A DNA stretch of 64,000 nucleotides from Fusobacterium varium (lineage in GTDB: Bacteria > Fusobacteriota > Fusobacteriia > Fusobacteriales > Fusobacteriaceae). This document shows, one piece after another, positions 8,249 through 19,438 of the stretch (the stretch's first letter is position 1; the number at the start of each line of letters is the position of its first letter). The notes beneath the pieces are model-generated. The model saw nothing but the letters and a program-made list of their open reading frames with translations. It did not search any database and had not been told where the DNA came from. The stretch spans positions 2,170,001-2,234,000 of the forward strand of contig LR134390.1 in the NCBI GenBank assembly GCA_900637705.1. Reading direction: 5' to 3'. The position numbers were made by a program, and so were the translations under genes.

Positions 8249-10630
8249 ATGAAAATTGAAAAAAATCAATTAAAGAAACAAATTGAAAAATATGTAAAGA
8301 TAAGTTTTGGAAAGGATATAACTGAAGCTAATGAATTTGAAATCTATAGAGCTTTAGGACAGGCTATTATGGAAGAAATAGCTGAAGATTGGTATGAAAC
8401 TAGAAAACTTTATTCTCAAAAAAAACAAGCTTTTTATCTTTCTGCTGAATTCCTTATGGGAAGAGCATTAGGAAACAATCTTATCAATCTTGGATTATTA
8501 GATGAAGTTAAAGAAGTATTATCAGAATATGGAATTGATTATAACAAAGTAGAAGATGAAGAAGAAGATTCAGCTTTAGGAAATGGAGGATTAGGAAGGC
8601 TTGCTGCATGCTTTTTAGATTCTCTAGCCACACTTAATCTTCCTGGACAGGGCTATGGTATTAGGTATAGAAACGGTATCTTCAATCAAACCTTTAAAGA
8701 TGGATACCAAGTAGAAAAACCTGAAACTTGGCTTAAATATGGAGATGTATGGTCTATTGAAAGACCAGCTGATGAAGTCATAGTAAGTTTTGGAGATGAA
8801 AATGTAAGAGCAGTTCCTTATGATATGCCAATAATAGGTTATGGAACTAAAAATATAAACACATTAAGACTTTGGGAAGCTCATTCAATTGTGGATCTAG
8901 ACCTTGGAAAATTTAATCAGCAAGATTATCTTCATGCCACTCAAGAAAAAACCAGAGCAGAAGATATATCAAGAGTTCTTTATCCAAATGACTCAACTGA
9001 TGAAGGAAAAAAATTAAGATTAAAACAACAATACTTTTTTGTATCTGCATCATTGCAGGATATTTTAAGAAAATTCAAAAAAGTTCATGGAAGAAATTTT
9101 GAAAAATTTTCTGAATTTACAGCTATTCAGTTAAATGATACTCACCCTGTTATAGCTATTCCAGAATTAATGAGATTACTTTTAGATGTTGAAGGAGTAT
9201 CTTGGGAAAAAGCTTGGGGAATAGTTGAAAAGACTTTCTCATACACTAACCACACTATATTGGCAGAAGCACTTGAAAAATGGTGGGTTGGCTTATATGA
9301 ACAAGTTGTTCCTAGAATATATCAGATAACTCAGGGAATAAATGACCAGTTAAAAGGATTACTTGCTGAAAAATTTCCTGATGACTCAGCTAGGCAAGAT
9401 AGAATGTCTATTATACAGGGGAATATGATTCATATGGCATGGCTTGCTATATATGGCAGTCATACAATAAATGGAGTAGCTGCCCTTCATACTGAAATTC
9501 TTAAAAATAAAGAATTAAAAGATTGGTACGAAATATATCCTGAAAGATTCCAAAATAAAACTAATGGTATAACTCAAAGAAGATGGCTTCTACAGTCAAA
9601 TCCACAACTAGCAAAACTAATAACTGAACTCCTTGGAGAAGAATGGATTACTGATTTAAGCCAATTAAAGAGATTAGAGGAATATATTAATGATGAAGGA
9701 ATTTTAAAAAGAATTTTAGAGATTAAACATGAGAAAAAAATAGAATTAGTTAATTATTTGAGAGAAACTCAAGGAATCGAAATCAATCCAAATTCTATAT
9801 TTGATATGCAGATAAAAAGACTTCATGAATATAAAAGACAGCTTTTAAATATATTCCATGTTATTGGATTGTATAATAAACTTAAACTAAATCCTTCTAT
9901 GGAATTTAATCCTGTTACATATATTTATGGAGCCAAAGCTGCTCCAGGATATCTTTTAGCTAAAGGAATCATAAGACTTATTAATGAGGTAGCTCAAGTA
10001 GTAAATAGAGATCCTGATGTAAATGGAAAATTAAAAATAGTATTTGTTGAAAATTACAGAGTATCTGTAGCTGAAAAATTATTCCCAGCAGCAGATATTT
10101 CCGAACAAATATCTACAGCAGGAAAAGAAGCTTCTGGAACTGGAAATATGAAATTTATGCTAAATGGTGCTTTAACTATTGGAACTTTAGATGGAGCCAA
10201 TGTAGAAATAGTAGAAGAAGCTGGAATAGAAAATAACTATATTTTTGGATTAAAGGTTAATGAAATAGAGGAAATGAGGACTAAAGGTTATGATCCTCAT
10301 GTTCCATATAATAATGTAGAAGGTCTTAAAAAAATAGTTGATTCATTAATTGATGGAACTTTCAATGATCTTGGAACAGGAATATACAGTAATATTCATA
10401 GATCTCTTATGGAAAATGCTCCTTGGCAGCAGGCAGATCAGTACTTTGTTTTGGAAGATTTTGAAGCCTATAGAAAAGCTCAAAAAACAATTAATAAAGA
10501 ATACAGAGATAGAATGGGCTGGGCTAAAAAGCAACTTATGAATATTGCAAATGCAGGAAAATTCTCATCTGACAGAACTATAAAAGAATATGCAGATGAA
10601 ATATGGCATATAGAACCAGCTAAACTATAA
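8249..10630 (+). CDS. glgP: Glycogen/starch/alpha-glucan phosphorylase
   Basis: About 793-aa GT35 enzyme releasing glucose-1-phosphate from alpha-1,4-glucan ends with phosphate. The PLP-Lys region EASGTGNMKFMLNGA is intact, as is GNGGLGRLAACFLDS near the N-terminus and the NDTHPVIAIPELMR segment. The frame also opens at a TTG (8231), but the ATG at 8249 behind AAAGGGAG is the better start. It works with MalQ upstream and counteracts GlgB/C/D/A downstream, so the operon holds both synthesis and breakdown. No debranching enzyme lies in the window. Confidence 0.95.
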   Translation: MKIEKNQLKKQIEKYVKISFGKDITEANEFEIYRALGQAIMEEIAEDWYETRKLYSQKKQAFYLSAEFLMGRALGNNLINLGLLDEVKEVLSEYGIDYNKVEDEEEDSALGNGGLGRLAACFLDSLATLNLPGQGYGIRYRNGIFNQTFKDGYQVEKPETWLKYGDVWSIERPADEVIVSFGDENVRAVPYDMPIIGYGTKNINTLRLWEAHSIVDLDLGKFNQQDYLHATQEKTRAEDISRVLYPNDSTDEGKKLRLKQQYFFVSASLQDILRKFKKVHGRNFEKFSEFTAIQLNDTHPVIAIPELMRLLLDVEGVSWEKAWGIVEKTFSYTNHTILAEALEKWWVGLYEQVVPRIYQITQGINDQLKGLLAEKFPDDSARQDRMSIIQGNMIHMAWLAIYGSHTINGVAALHTEILKNKELKDWYEIYPERFQNKTNGITQRRWLLQSNPQLAKLITELLGEEWITDLSQLKRLEEYINDEGILKRILEIKHEKKIELVNYLRETQGIEINPNSIFDMQIKRLHEYKRQLLNIFHVIGLYNKLKLNPSMEFNPVTYIYGAKAAPGYLLAKGIIRLINEVAQVVNRDPDVNGKLKIVFVENYRVSVAEKLFPAADISEQISTAGKEASGTGNMKFMLNGALTIGTLDGANVEIVEEAGIENNYIFGLKVNEIEEMRTKGYDPHVPYNNVEGLKKIVDSLIDGTFNDLGTGIYSNIHRSLMENAPWQQADQYFVLEDFEAYRKAQKTINKEYRDRMGWAKKQLMNIANAGKFSSDRTIKEYADEIWHIEPAKL

Positions 10631-10672
10631 GCTGATTCATATCTTTGCTATCAAGGAGGTGTAGTTTTTAAA

Positions 10673-12636
10673 ATGGAACACGAATTAGATGTGTATCTTT
10701 TTCACAGAGGAGAACACAGAGAAGCATATAACTATATGGGAGCACATTTAACTAAAAACTCAGTTATATTTAGAGTATGGGCACCTCACGCTAAATCAGT
10801 TGCTGTTGTTGGGGATTTTAATGGCTGGACTGGTAATGAACACTTTATGAAAAAACTAAATAATGAAGGAATATGGGAACTTGAAATTTTAGGTCTTAAA
10901 AAATTAGAAAAATATAAGTATAAAATTGAAGGAGCTGATGGAAGAATAGAAATGAAAGCTGATCCATATGCCTTCTATTCTGAAATAAGACCCAATACTG
11001 CTTCTATTGTTTATGATATACCAAAATTTAAGTGGGCAGACAAAAGATGGCTTAATAAAAGAACTACTGGATTAAATAAGCCTATTAACATATATGAAGT
11101 TCATTTAGGCTCGTGGAAAAGAGGAATACATGGAGAATGGTTAAATTATAAAGATTCTGCTATCATGCTTGCTGAATATCTTAAAGAAATGAATTATACT
11201 CATATTGAAATAATGCCTATAAACGAATACCCACTTGATGCCTCTTGGGGATATCAAGCTACTGGATATTATTCAGTTACAAGTAGATATGGGACTCCTG
11301 AAGACTTTATGTTTCTTGTAAATCTTATGCATAAAAATAATATTGGAGTCATTTTGGACTGGGTTCCTGGACACTTTTGTAAAGATGCTCATGGACTTTA
11401 TAGATTTGATGGAACTCCTACTTATGAATATCCAGACTCAAGAATTGGAGAAAATAAAGAATGGGGAACTTGTAACTTTGATGTTACAAGAAATGAAGTA
11501 AAAAGTTTTTTAATATCTAATTTAATTTACTGGTTCAAAGAATTCCATATAGATGGTGTAAGAATGGACGCTGTAGCTAATATGCTTTATCTTTCATATG
11601 GAAAAGATGGTGAAGATGGTCTAAGAAATAAATATGGTGGAAAAGAAAATTTAGGTGCTGTGGATTTCTTTAAAGAATTGAATTCTGTTATACATGAAGA
11701 CTTTCCAAATATTCTTGTTATTGCTGAAGATTCAACTGCCTGGCCTAATGTTACTAAACACCCAATTGATGGTGGACTTGGATTTGACAGCAAATGGAAT
11801 ATGGGGTGGATGAATGATACCCTTAAATATTTTAGTATAGATCCTATATTTAGATATGAGCATCATGGAAAACTGACTTTTTCTTTTATGTATGCCTTTT
11901 CTGAAAACTATGTACTCCCTTTATCTCATGATGAAGTGGTGCATGGTAAAAAATCAATAATTGAAAAAATGCCTGGATATTATGAAGATAAGCTGGCTCA
12001 CACAAGATCCCTTTATTCTTACCAAATGGCTCACCCTGGAAAGAAATTAAACTTTATGGGTAATGAATTTGCTCATGGACTTGAATGGAGATTCTACGAA
12101 TCTCTTGAATGGCATCTATTGGATCAGAATAATGGAAATAGAGAAATTCAAACTTATGTAAAAGCTTTGAATAAACTTTACCTTGAAGAAAAAGCTCTTT
12201 GGGAAGATAGTTGGGATACTTTTGAATGGATAGAGCATGAAAATTATACTGAAAATATGTTAGCTTTTCTTAGAAAGACAAAAGATTTTAAAGAATACTT
12301 GATAATAGTTTTTAATTTTTCTGGTGAAAACAGAAAGAAATATAAGATAGGTGTACCAGAAAATAAAGTATATAGTGTCATTTTAAACAGTGATGACAAA
12401 AAATTTGGTGGAAGTGGAACTCTTAAAAAGAAAAAATACAAACCTATTGATAAAAGCTGGAACTATAGAGAGCAACATATAGAATTAGATATTCCTAGAA
12501 ACACTGTAATTTTTTAAAAGCTGAAAAAGTTGAAAAGAAAAAAGGAGGAACTAAGGGAAAAGGAATTGAAAAAGAATCTACTATAGAAGCAACTGCAACA
12601 AAATTATCAACTAAAAATAAAAATTTAGCCAAATAG
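10673..12636 (+). CDS. glgB: 1,4-alpha-glucan branching enzyme with basic C-terminal tail, one frameshift
   Basis: GH13 enzyme creating alpha-1,6 branches in glycogen. N-terminal CBM48 (VIFRVWAPHAKSVAVVGDFNGW), then the barrel with DGVRMDAVANML (nucleophile Asp), VIAEDSTAWP (acid/base Glu) and LSHDEVVHGK (third Asp). The first frame ends at 12517 after a T6 run. Adding one T reads on for about 40 residues rich in Lys, Glu and Thr (KAEKVEKKKGGTKGKGIEKE) to TAG at 12634-12636, about 654 aa in total. The catalytic enzyme is complete without this tail, whose role is unknown. GGAGG precedes the ATG. Confidence 0.93.
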
Positions 12637-12662
12637 TATTACATGAATATTAGGAGGAAGTT

Positions 12663-13807
12663 ATGAAAAGAAAGCAAATAATAGCTATGATACTAGCAGG
12701 AGGACAAGGAAGCCGTTTATTAGATTTGACTGAAAAAATAGCTAAACCTGGAGTTCCATTTGGTGGAAAATATAGAATCATAGACTTTACTTTAAGCAAT
12801 TGTTCTAACTCTGGAATAGATACAGTAGGAGTACTTACTCAATATGAACCTCATATCCTTAATGATCACATTGGAAGGGGTTCACCTTGGGACTTAGATA
12901 GAATGGATGGTGGAGTAACTGTATTACAGCCTCACACTAAAAAGAATGATGAAGGTGGATGGTACAAAGGAACTGCCAATGCTATTTATCAAAATATTCA
13001 ATTCATAGATAAATATGATCCTGAAAATGTTTTAATTTTATCAGGAGATCATATTTACAAAATGGACTATGAAAAAATGTTAAAATTTCATAAAGAAAAA
13101 GATGCAGATGTTACTATTGGAGTATTTAATGTTCCAATGAAAGATGCTCCTAGTTTTGGTATTATGAATGCTAATGAGGATTATTCAATTTATGAATTTG
13201 AAGAAAAACCAAAGCAACCAAAAAGTACTTTGGCATCAATGGGAATATATATTTTCAAATGGAATGTATTAAAAGAATATTTGATTGAAGATGAAAAAGA
13301 TCCTACTTCAAGCAATGACTTTGGTAAAAATATAATCCCTAATTTATTAAATGACCACAAAAGACTATTTGCATATCCGTTTGAAGGATACTGGAAAGAT
13401 GTAGGAACTATTGAAAGTTTCTGGGATGCTCATATGGATCTTTTAAAACCTGATAATAAATTAAATATATTTGATAAAGACTGGAAAATTAATACTCGTC
13501 AAGGAGTTTATCCACCTCTGTATGTAAGTGATGATGCTATAATTACGACTTCGTTAGTTGATAAAGGTTGTGAAATAGAAGGAGTAGTTAAAAATTCTGT
13601 TATTTTTCCTGGAGTAAAAATTGGAAAAAATAGTAAGGTCATTAATTCTGTAATAATGCAAGATACAGTTATTGAAGAAAATGTTATTATTAACAAAGCA
13701 ATCATAGCTGACGAAGTAGTTATCAAAAAAATACAGTTATTGGTGATGATACTGAAATTGCAGTCATTGGTCACGGAAGAATAATAAAAAGTGAAGTTAT
13801 AAAATAA
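12663..13807 (+). CDS. glgC: Glucose-1-phosphate adenylyltransferase, catalytic subunit, one frameshift
   Basis: Makes ADP-glucose, the committed step of glycogen synthesis. The nucleotide-binding loop [17 protein letters not shown] is intact, as are the [12 protein letters not shown] and [12 protein letters not shown] segments and the C-terminal left-handed beta-helix repeats. The frame slips in the A7 run near 13724; adding one A replaces a short false ending with [16 protein letters not shown] and a TAA at 13805-13807, about 381 aa. AGGAGG precedes the ATG. glgD starts 20 nt later. Confidence 0.93.
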
Positions 13808-13826
13808 GTTTGCAAGGGAGGACTTT

Positions 13827-14996
13827 ATGCTAAATAATTATATGGCTATCATATTTTTAGCCGAATCTCTAGATAATATCAGATCTCTTACTAAAATGAG
13901 ACCTCTGGCATCTGTTCCAGTAGGTGGAACTTACAGAATAATAGATTTTGCTTTGTCAAATTTAGTTAATGCAGGAATAAGAAATGTTGGTATTTTTGGT
14001 GGAAATGATGATATGAATTCACTTACTGACCATATTGGAAGAGGAACAGAGTGGGATTTAGACAGAAAAAAAGATGGTATATTTATTTTCAAACAAATGG
14101 CTGACTCTACTTATTCAACTAATATAAAAAGAGTTAAAAAAAACATGGAGTACTTCTTCCGTAGCAAACAACAAAATGTGGTTGTATTAAGCTCTCATAT
14201 GGTATGTAATATTGATATCGCTGATGTTGTAAAAAAACATGAAGAAAGTGGAAAAGATGTCACTCTTGTATATAAAAAAGTAGATAATGCAAATGAAAGA
14301 TTTGATAATTGCGACAGTGTAAAAGTTGGGGAAAATGGAGAAATATTAGGAATTGGACAAAATCTTTTCTTTAAAAAAGATGAAAATATTTCTATGGAAA
14401 CTTTTATTATAAAAAAAGAGCTTTTAATAAAATTAATATGTGATGGAATCCAAGATGGAGCCTACTATACAGTTAAAGATCTTATCTCAAGAAATATAGC
14501 TAGATTAAGCATTAACGGTTATGAATTTAAAGGATATTTAGCTTGTATAAATTCAACAAAAGAATATTTTGATTTTAACATGGATCTTCTAAATAAAGAA
14601 ATTAGAGATGACATCTTCAATAAAGATGGAAGAAAAATATACACTAAAACAAAAGATACCCCTCCATCAATGTTCAAAGAAAGAGCTGAAATAGTAAATT
14701 CAGTTATAGCCAACGGATGTATTTTAGGTGGAAAAGTTAAAAATTCCATTTTAGCAAGAGGAGCTATAGTTGAAGAGGGGGCTATAGTTGAAGATAGTAT
14801 ACTTTTACAAGATAGTGTTGTTAAATCTGGAGCTGTATTAAAAAATATCATTGTAGATAAAAATAATGTAATTAAATGCAACGAAAGGCTTAGTGCTTCT
14901 AGAAATTATCCTCTAGTTATTGAAAAAAGCATTAAATGGGATAAAGAACATTACAGAGATCTTTTAGAATATCTAAAAGGAAAAGGGAGAGAATAG
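13827..14996 (+). CDS. glgD: GlgD, ADP-glucose pyrophosphorylase-like regulatory subunit
   Basis: A 389-aa homologue of GlgC that partners it in a heteromeric pyrophosphorylase in Firmicutes and Fusobacteria. The glycine-rich catalytic loop of GlgC is replaced by FLAESLDNIRSLTKMRP, so it is probably not catalytic by itself. Other GlgC-like parts remain (PVGGTYRIIDFALSNLVNAGI, HIGRGTEWDLDRKKDGI, beta-helix repeats near the C-terminus). The frame is intact, with GGGAGG before the ATG. Confidence 0.93.
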   Translation: MLNNYMAIIFLAESLDNIRSLTKMRPLASVPVGGTYRIIDFALSNLVNAGIRNVGIFGGNDDMNSLTDHIGRGTEWDLDRKKDGIFIFKQMADSTYSTNIKRVKKNMEYFFRSKQQNVVVLSSHMVCNIDIADVVKKHEESGKDVTLVYKKVDNANERFDNCDSVKVGENGEILGIGQNLFFKKDENISMETFIIKKELLIKLICDGIQDGAYYTVKDLISRNIARLSINGYEFKGYLACINSTKEYFDFNMDLLNKEIRDDIFNKDGRKIYTKTKDTPPSMFKERAEIVNSVIANGCILGGKVKNSILARGAIVEEGAIVEDSILLQDSVVKSGAVLKNIIVDKNNVIKCNERLSASRNYPLVIEKSIKWDKEHYRDLLEYLKGKGRE

Positions 14997-15019
14997 TTCT
15001 TCATAAAGGAGTGATGAAG

Positions 15020-16399
15020 ATGAAAGTACTTTTTGCAGCAGGAGAAGTGTGGCCTTTTGTTAAAACAGGAGGTCTTGGTGATGTAGCTTATTCACTGCCA
15101 AAAGCATTAAAAAAAGAAAAAATAGATGTAAGAGTAATATTACCTAAATACAGTACTATTCCTGATAAATATAAGGAAATAATGCAGCACTTAGGTGAAA
15201 AACAAATATGGATAGCTCACCATAATGAATATGTTGGAATAGACTATTGTGAACTTGATGGTGTCACTTACTATTTCGTAGATAATGAAAGATATTTTAA
15301 AAGAAATAAAATCTATGGTGAAGATGATGATTGCGAAAGATTTGCATTCTTTGCAAAAGCTGTTGTAGAAACTTTCTCTATTACAGATTTTGAACCGGAC
15401 CTAATTCATTGTAATGACTGGCATACTGGACTGGTTCCTATCTACCTAAAAGAAAGAGGACTGAATAATATAAAAACTGTTTTTACTATTCATAATTTAA
15501 GATTTCAAGGTCTTTTCTATAATGATGTAATAGAAAAAACTTTAGAAATAAATAGAGGGCGATACTTCATTGAAGATGGAATTAAATATTATGATATGGT
15601 GTCTTTCTTAAAAGGAGGAGTTGTATACTCTGACTACATAACAACTGTCAGCAATTCATACGCTGAAGAAATTAAAACTCCTGAACTTGGTGAAGGGTTA
15701 GATGGATTATTCAGAAAATTTGACTATAAACTAAAAGGCATAGTTAATGGAATAGATGGAGCTGTATATAAGCTTCCTAGAAAAGGAAAGAAAAGATTGA
15801 AATCTGAACTTCAAGAAAGATTGGGACTTAATCAAGATCCTAATGTTCCTTTAGTTTCTATTATTACAAGATTGGACAGACAAAAAGGAATTGATTTGAT
15901 TATAGATAGTTTTGATAGATTAATGAAATTAGGAATTCAATTTGTACTTCTTGGAAATGGAGAATCTAAATATGAAGATTTCTTTAAGTGGAAAGAAAGA
16001 CAATACCCTGGAAGAGTCTGTTCATACATTGGGTTCAATCAACCTTTATCCATAGAAATATACAGTGGCTCAGATATATTCCTTATGCCTTCTATCTTTG
16101 AACCTTGTGGTCTTTCTCAAATGATTGCTATGAGATACAGCTGTGTTCCTATTGTCAGAGAAACAGGTGGATTAAAAGATACAGTTACTCCTTATAATGA
16201 GTATACTGGTGAAGGTGATGGATTTGGTTTTAAAAATATAAGCAGTGATGAGTTATACAAAACTTTAGAGTATGCAATTTCTATTTATAAAGATAAGGAT
16301 AAATGGGATAAAATTGTAAAAAATGCTAAAACTAGAGATAATAACTGGAATACATCTGCTAAAAAATATATTTCACTTTATAATGAAATTTTAAAATAG
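15020..16399 (+). CDS. glgA: Glycogen synthase (ADP-glucose)
   Basis: GT5 enzyme adding glucose from ADP-glucose to the growing alpha-1,4-glucan; about 459 aa. The N-terminal KTGG (residues 15-18) binds ADP-glucose, and the C-terminal domain shows TRLDRQKGIDLI and the ESxFEPCGLSQ-like PSIFEPCGLSQMIAMRY nucleotide-binding segment. A GTG and an ATG lie 3 codons upstream, but the ATG at 15020 is best spaced from AAAGGAG. It is the last gene of the glycogen operon and is followed by a hairpin shared with the convergent rfbB. Confidence 0.95.
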   Translation: MKVLFAAGEVWPFVKTGGLGDVAYSLPKALKKEKIDVRVILPKYSTIPDKYKEIMQHLGEKQIWIAHHNEYVGIDYCELDGVTYYFVDNERYFKRNKIYGEDDDCERFAFFAKAVVETFSITDFEPDLIHCNDWHTGLVPIYLKERGLNNIKTVFTIHNLRFQGLFYNDVIEKTLEINRGRYFIEDGIKYYDMVSFLKGGVVYSDYITTVSNSYAEEIKTPELGEGLDGLFRKFDYKLKGIVNGIDGAVYKLPRKGKKRLKSELQERLGLNQDPNVPLVSIITRLDRQKGIDLIIDSFDRLMKLGIQFVLLGNGESKYEDFFKWKERQYPGRVCSYIGFNQPLSIEIYSGSDIFLMPSIFEPCGLSQMIAMRYSCVPIVRETGGLKDTVTPYNEYTGEGDGFGFKNISSDELYKTLEYAISIYKDKDKWDKIVKNAKTRDNNWNTSAKKYISLYNEILK

Positions 16400-16400
16400 A

Positions 16401-16436
16401 AGAAAAGGGAGAATACTGCATGTAGACTCCCTTTCT
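16401..16436. terminator. Bidirectional terminator between glgA and rfbB
   Basis: GAAAAGGGAG pairs with CTCCCTTTCT (one bulge/mismatch) around a 16-nt loop in a 38-nt gap between convergent genes. It probably ends both the glycogen operon (+) and the polysaccharide operon (-). Confidence 0.7.
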
Positions 16437-16437
16437 C

Positions 16438-17598
16438 CTATTTATTTAAAACTTTCTCTACCCATTCCTGATTATTCAGATACCACCTTATTGTTTGTTC
16501 TATTCCTTTATCAAATGATGTTTCTGGATACCAACCTAATTCTGTTACTATCTTTTCTGGATCTATTGCATATCTTGCATCATGCCCCAGTCTATCCTGT
16601 ACATAACTTATCAAATCATATGATATTTTAGTCACATCAGTTTTTAATACTCTTCTATACTCTGGTTCTTCTTTCATTATCTTGGCTATAGTATCTATTG
16701 TAAGTTTTACTATATTTATATTTTTTTCTTCATTAAAACCACCAATATTGTATACTTCTCCTAATCTTCCATTATTTATTACCATATCCACTGCTTTATT
16801 ATGATCTTTTACATACAACCAATCCCTTACATTACTTCCATCTCCATATACTGGCAGCTTTTTACCTTCCAATATATTTTTTATAATAAGTGGTATCAAC
16901 TTTTCTGGAAACTGATATGGTCCATAATTGTTTGAACATCTTGTTATATTCATTGGAAATTTATATGTTTCTGCATATGCTCTCACTATCATATCACTTG
17001 ATGTCTTTGAGGCTGAATATGGTGATCTTGGGTCAAGTGGTGTATCCTCTGTAAAGAATCTATCCCCATATGTTTTCAGATTCTTTCTTCCTTCTGCTAC
17101 TTTTTTTACTCTGTCATTAAGTACAAGTTCTTTAGCTTCAGCATAGTCTTTTGTTAGTGAGCCATATACTTCATCTGTAGATATATGCAGAAATTTCTTC
17201 CCTTCTTTATATACGGGATATCCATTTTCATCTTTTCCTATACTCCAGAATTTCTTAGATACTTCTAACAAATTTTGTGTTCCAAGTATATTTGTTTCCA
17301 AAAATATCTGTGGATTTGATATACTTCTGTCTACATGAGATTCTGCTGCAAAATTTACTACATAATCTATTTCATACCTAGAAAATATATCTTCCACTAG
17401 TTCTCTATTACAGATATCTCCCTTTACAAAATCTATCTTTTTAGAATCTATTTCTTCTTGGATATTTTCTATATTTCCTGCATAAGTAAGTTTATCTAAA
17501 ACTATTATTCTTATACTTTTTCCATATTTTTCAAGCATATATTTCACAAAATTTGTTCCTATGAATCCTGCTGCCCCTGTTACAAGATATGTTTTCAT
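16438..17598 (-). CDS. rfbB: dTDP-glucose 4,6-dehydratase, copy 1
   Basis: A 386-aa extended SDR enzyme producing dTDP-4-keto-6-deoxyglucose. Motifs: TGAAGFIGTNF (NAD binding), STDEVYG (catalytic Asp-Glu), and YSASK (Tyr and Lys of YxxxK). It abuts rfbA with no spacing and is the last gene of the Wzx/Wzy operon. A nearly identical second copy lies at 45496-46655; the proteins differ at only a handful of positions such as NNQEWVEKVLNK versus DNQEWVEKVLSK. Here it feeds the 3-amino-3,6-dideoxyhexose branch. Confidence 0.95.
   Translation of the reverse strand: MKTYLVTGAAGFIGTNFVKYMLEKYGKSIRIIVLDKLTYAGNIENIQEEIDSKKIDFVKGDICNRELVEDIFSRYEIDYVVNFAAESHVDRSISNPQIFLETNILGTQNLLEVSKKFWSIGKDENGYPVYKEGKKFLHISTDEVYGSLTKDYAEAKELVLNDRVKKVAEGRKNLKTYGDRFFTEDTPLDPRSPYSASKTSSDMIVRAYAETYKFPMNITRCSNNYGPYQFPEKLIPLIIKNILEGKKLPVYGDGSNVRDWLYVKDHNKAVDMVINNGRLGEVYNIGGFNEEKNINIVKLTIDTIAKIMKEEPEYRRVLKTDVTKISYDLISYVQDRLGHDARYAIDPEKIVTELGWYPETSFDKGIEQTIRWYLNNQEWVEKVLNK
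16438..17598 (-). repeat. 1.16-kb direct repeat, copy 1 (rfbB)
   Basis: The whole gene is duplicated at 45496-46655 in the same orientation, 29 kb away. By eye the DNA differs at only a few percent of sites, and similarity fades just outside the coding region. Confidence 0.9.
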
Positions 17599-18468
17599 TT
17601 ATATCTCCTCACTTATTTCCAGCAAATATTTTCCATATTCTGTTTTTAATAATGGTTCTGCAAGTTTTATTAATTCTTCTTTAGTTATCCACCCATTCTT
17701 ATATGCTATTTCCTCTATACAAGCTACATAATTTCCTTGTCTATCCTGAATAGTTTCTATAAAATTAGAGGCATGAAGCAAGTTCTTATGAGTTCCAGTG
17801 TCAAGCCATGCAAATCCTCTTCCTAAAAGATTGACTTTTAGATTTCCTTCAGCTAAATATAGTTTATTCAAATCAGTTATTTCTAATTCTCCTCTTTTAC
17901 TTGGTTTTAAATTTTTAGCTTTTTCCACTACTGTATTATCATAAAAATATAGTCCCGGTATTGCATATTTAGACTTTGGTTTTTCAGGTTTCTCTTCTAA
18001 TGATAAGACATTTTTATCCTTGTCAAATTCCACTACTCCATATTCTCTAGGATCCTTTACCAAATATCCAAATATTTCAGCTCCTTTTTCTAAACTAGCT
18101 GCTTTTTGTACTTTTGGAGAAAATCCCTGTCCAAAGAAAATGTTATCTCCCAATACTAGAGCTACATTATCTTTTCCTATAAATTTTTCTCCTATTATAA
18201 ACGCTTCTGCTAATCCATTTGGTTTTTCCTGAACAGCATATTCCATTCTTAGACCTACTTTACTTCCATCTCCTAACAGCTCCTTAAAACAATCTATATC
18301 TCTCGGAGTTGAAATTACAAGTATTTCCTTTATTCCTGCCAGCATTAAAACTGATAGAGGATAATAGATCATAGGTTTATCATATACTGGAAGTATTTGT
18401 TTAGAAACACTTCTAGTCAATGGATGAAGTCTTGTTCCACTTCCTCCTGCCAATATTATTCCTTTCAT
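17599..18468 (-). CDS. rfbA: Glucose-1-phosphate thymidylyltransferase
   Basis: A 289-aa nucleotidyltransferase making dTDP-glucose from dTTP and glucose-1-phosphate. The N-terminal [17 protein letters not shown] loop, the LGDNIFFG segment and [16 protein letters not shown] are all intact. It is the only rfbA in the window, so it must serve both the amino-sugar branch here and the rhamnose branch at 45.5-48.1 kb unless another copy lies elsewhere. Its stop abuts the rfbB start codon. Confidence 0.95.
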   Translation of the reverse strand: MKGIILAGGSGTRLHPLTRSVSKQILPVYDKPMIYYPLSVLMLAGIKEILVISTPRDIDCFKELLGDGSKVGLRMEYAVQEKPNGLAEAFIIGEKFIGKDNVALVLGDNIFFGQGFSPKVQKAASLEKGAEIFGYLVKDPREYGVVEFDKDKNVLSLEEKPEKPKSKYAIPGLYFYDNTVVEKAKNLKPSKRGELEITDLNKLYLAEGNLKVNLLGRGFAWLDTGTHKNLLHASNFIETIQDRQGNYVACIEEIAYKNGWITKEELIKLAEPLLKTEYGKYLLEISEEI

Positions 18469-18479
18469 CAGTAACTCCT

Positions 18480-19417
18480 TTATTTAATATTATAAATATA
18501 TTGTTTATAAACTATTCCCCTTGCTCCAAATCCTTCTTTTTGAAAAATCAATCCTTTATTTAAAAAATTTCCATTATCTTCAGTTGATGTTCCAAAATCA
18601 AAATATTTTTTATCTTTAAATTCTATTTTTATTAAATATTCAAATAAAAAGTCTAATGCTGATATTTCTTTTCCTCTCTCATTGGCTGAAATATACTGAA
18701 TATGACAAACTTCTTTCATTTCATATACTACTACTCCTGCTATTAAACTCTCCTTTTCAAAAACTACATAAAGCTTTATTTTTTCTAAAAACTTCTTTTT
18801 TAAATAAAGTATTTCATTAATATTATGTACTGGTTTTGCTTCATGAGTATTTTGTAAATTTTCTTCTAATAATTTCCAAAATTCTTTAAAATTTTCATCT
18901 TTTTTATTTCTAATCCATATCTTTTAGCTTTACTTATACTACTTTTTCTAGATTTATTAAATTTAAATTCTTTATCTAATTCTATTGTAGAAGCAATCCC
19001 CAATGAAAAAATTTCTGCTTTTTGCTTAAATAAAGCATATTCATCTTCTTGACTTGGATAACTATGATATATATATGGAATACTTTTATAAATTACTTTT
19101 TTTATTCCAGATTTTTTTAATTCACTGTTCAATAATTCAAAATATTCTAAAACATCTACCATTTTTGAATTTTTATCAAGAATTAGTCCTCCATATGTTA
19201 ATCCTCTATGACTATAAAATATTTCATCTTTTATAGTTCCAGGTATCAATGCTGATATTTTTCCTTTTTCATCAAGAAATATATATGAATGATCTGGAAA
19301 CCTATCTGAGTGGTACTCCATGTAATCCCTATTTAAGAGAAATGTTCCATTTTTAGAAATATTAACAAATTTATCCCATTCCTCTTTATATTTATTTTCA
19401 TATTTAATTATTCTCAT
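18480..19417 (-). CDS. FemAB/GNAT-like acyl- or aminoacyl-transferase, one frameshift
   Basis: About 312 aa after one A is restored near 18900. The fold is the double-GNAT FemAB/PF13480 type: the N-terminal [43 protein letters not shown] and the C-terminal [18 protein letters not shown] are typical. Relatives move acyl or aminoacyl groups onto amino sugars, peptidoglycan or exopolysaccharide. Placed between rfbA and the amino-sugar genes, it most likely modifies the 3-amino group or another amino sugar of the repeat unit. The donor (acetyl-CoA, other acyl-CoA or aminoacyl-tRNA) cannot be told from sequence. Confidence 0.75.
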
Positions 19418-19438
19418 TATTTCTCCTGATTTATGATT

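Noticed and set aside
14519..14881. Open frame antisense to glgD
   Set aside because: Reflects the repeated beta-helix codons of glgD on the other strand; no family resemblance.
18480..18719. A separate 79-aa gene after rfbA
   Set aside because: It is the C-terminal part of the FemAB-like gene (18480-19417), reached by one added base.
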